Below are positions 22,428 to 22,655 of a stretch of 22,655 nt of DNA, piece after piece. Source of the DNA: Anaerolineales bacterium. Its GTDB lineage: Bacteria > Chloroflexota > Anaerolineae > Anaerolineales > Anaerolineaceae. The stretch spans positions 1 through 22,655 of the forward strand of contig JAGVAB010000122.1 in assembly GCA_020060485.1 (NCBI GenBank), read 5' to 3'. The notes under the pieces were generated by a model. It was not told where the DNA came from, ran no database searches, and saw nothing but the letters and a program-made list of their open reading frames with translations. Position 1 is the first letter of the stretch. Each line of letters begins with the position of its first letter. Position numbers and translations under genes: made by a program.

Positions 22428-22501
22428 TTCGATAACCCTTTAGCGGCGCACAGCATCCAATGCTTACACCACCTGTCTGTGATTGTTGATATTTGAGAAA
22501 G

Positions 22502-22549
22502 CCGGTCACTTTGACCCCATACGGGGATGATACAAGCTCAGTGACCGGT
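22502..22549. repeat. Dispersed palindromic repeat, copy e, with an inner hairpin insertion
   Basis: The arms CCGGTCAC and GTGACCGG and the CAAGCTCA half of the core match copy d2. About 22 bases including CCCCATACGGGG, itself a small stem, interrupt the core. It lies about 75 bp past the DUF2804 stop. Confidence 0.65.
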
Positions 22550-22655
22550 TTGATTCACCCGCTCAACGGCTGCTAACGGAAGAATCATCCACCCGCAGGC
22601 GGCGGGGGTGCGACGCCGGCAGGCCTTAGGGGGCCTGCGCCAGGCGCGGCTCGCC
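22550..22655. other. GC-rich right edge, possible C-terminus of a minus-strand gene
   Basis: Read on the minus strand from the window edge, one frame stays open to a TGA at 22587-22585 and would give a Pro/Ala/Gly-rich tail ending PAGVAPPPPAGG. Such tails occur in many bacterial proteins, but 23 codons are too few to be sure. A GCAGGCC/GGCCTGC hairpin (22619-22638) lies in the same stretch. Nothing else is recognised. Confidence 0.25.

Noticed and set aside
22561..22655. Structured RNA (riboswitch or tmRNA-like) at the right edge
   Set aside because: GC-rich with one hairpin, but no conserved core of any RNA family I know; a protein C-terminus on the minus strand is at least as likely.

Overview
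This 22.7-kb window looks like chromosomal DNA of a Chloroflexota bacterium, probably of the Anaerolineae. That is an inference from gene content: a secreted FnIII/CAP protein, a SpoVS homologue with no sporulation genes nearby, a deoxynucleoside kinase, small ferredoxins, a double-ATPase ECF cassette and a degenerate sucrose-phosphorylase-like protein, all in moderately GC-rich DNA. No rRNA, tRNA, CRISPR array, transposase or phage gene was seen. Genes lie on both strands in short operons, many ending in strong intrinsic-terminator hairpins.

Layout. 1-1863: 3' part of a secreted modular protein (two FnIII plus beta-sandwich units from a 714-bp tandem repeat, then a CAP domain), open at the left edge. 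2018-2680: pcm. 2735-5602 (minus): GT2 glycosyltransferase overlapping a methyltransferase, a cyclophilin, a DUF952 protein and a DUF427 protein. 5810-6214 (minus): helix-hairpin-helix protein. 6552-7295 (minus): PlsC-like acyltransferase. 7423-8899 (minus): glycerophosphodiester phosphodiesterase followed by a GNAT acetyltransferase. 9174-9434: spoVS. 9610-10272 (minus): deoxynucleoside kinase. 10438-11031 (minus): two paralogous ferredoxins with near-identical promoter architecture. 11256-13731: three overlapping genes, two histidine phosphatases and a GH13_18-like protein lacking two catalytic aspartates. 13732-14268: no gene, but a MITE-like fold-back element and two palindromic repeats. 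14269-18319 (minus): ECF transporter (UPF0397-type S component, double ATPase, T component) followed by a SAM hydroxide adenosyltransferase. 18697-22427: divergent hybrid sensor kinase coupled to a DUF2804 gene.

The most notable items are: (i) the histidine phosphatase/GH13_18 pseudo-enzyme operon; (ii) the ECF/SAM-hydrolase operon, with an intrinsic terminator between S and A genes, facing a kinase whose membrane domain resembles an S component; (iii) the paired ferredoxins, one with a Cys-to-His change in a cluster motif, sharing an upstream element at a fixed distance from the -35 box; and (iv) a dispersed palindromic repeat, six copies, each 3' of a gene, with compensatory arm changes.
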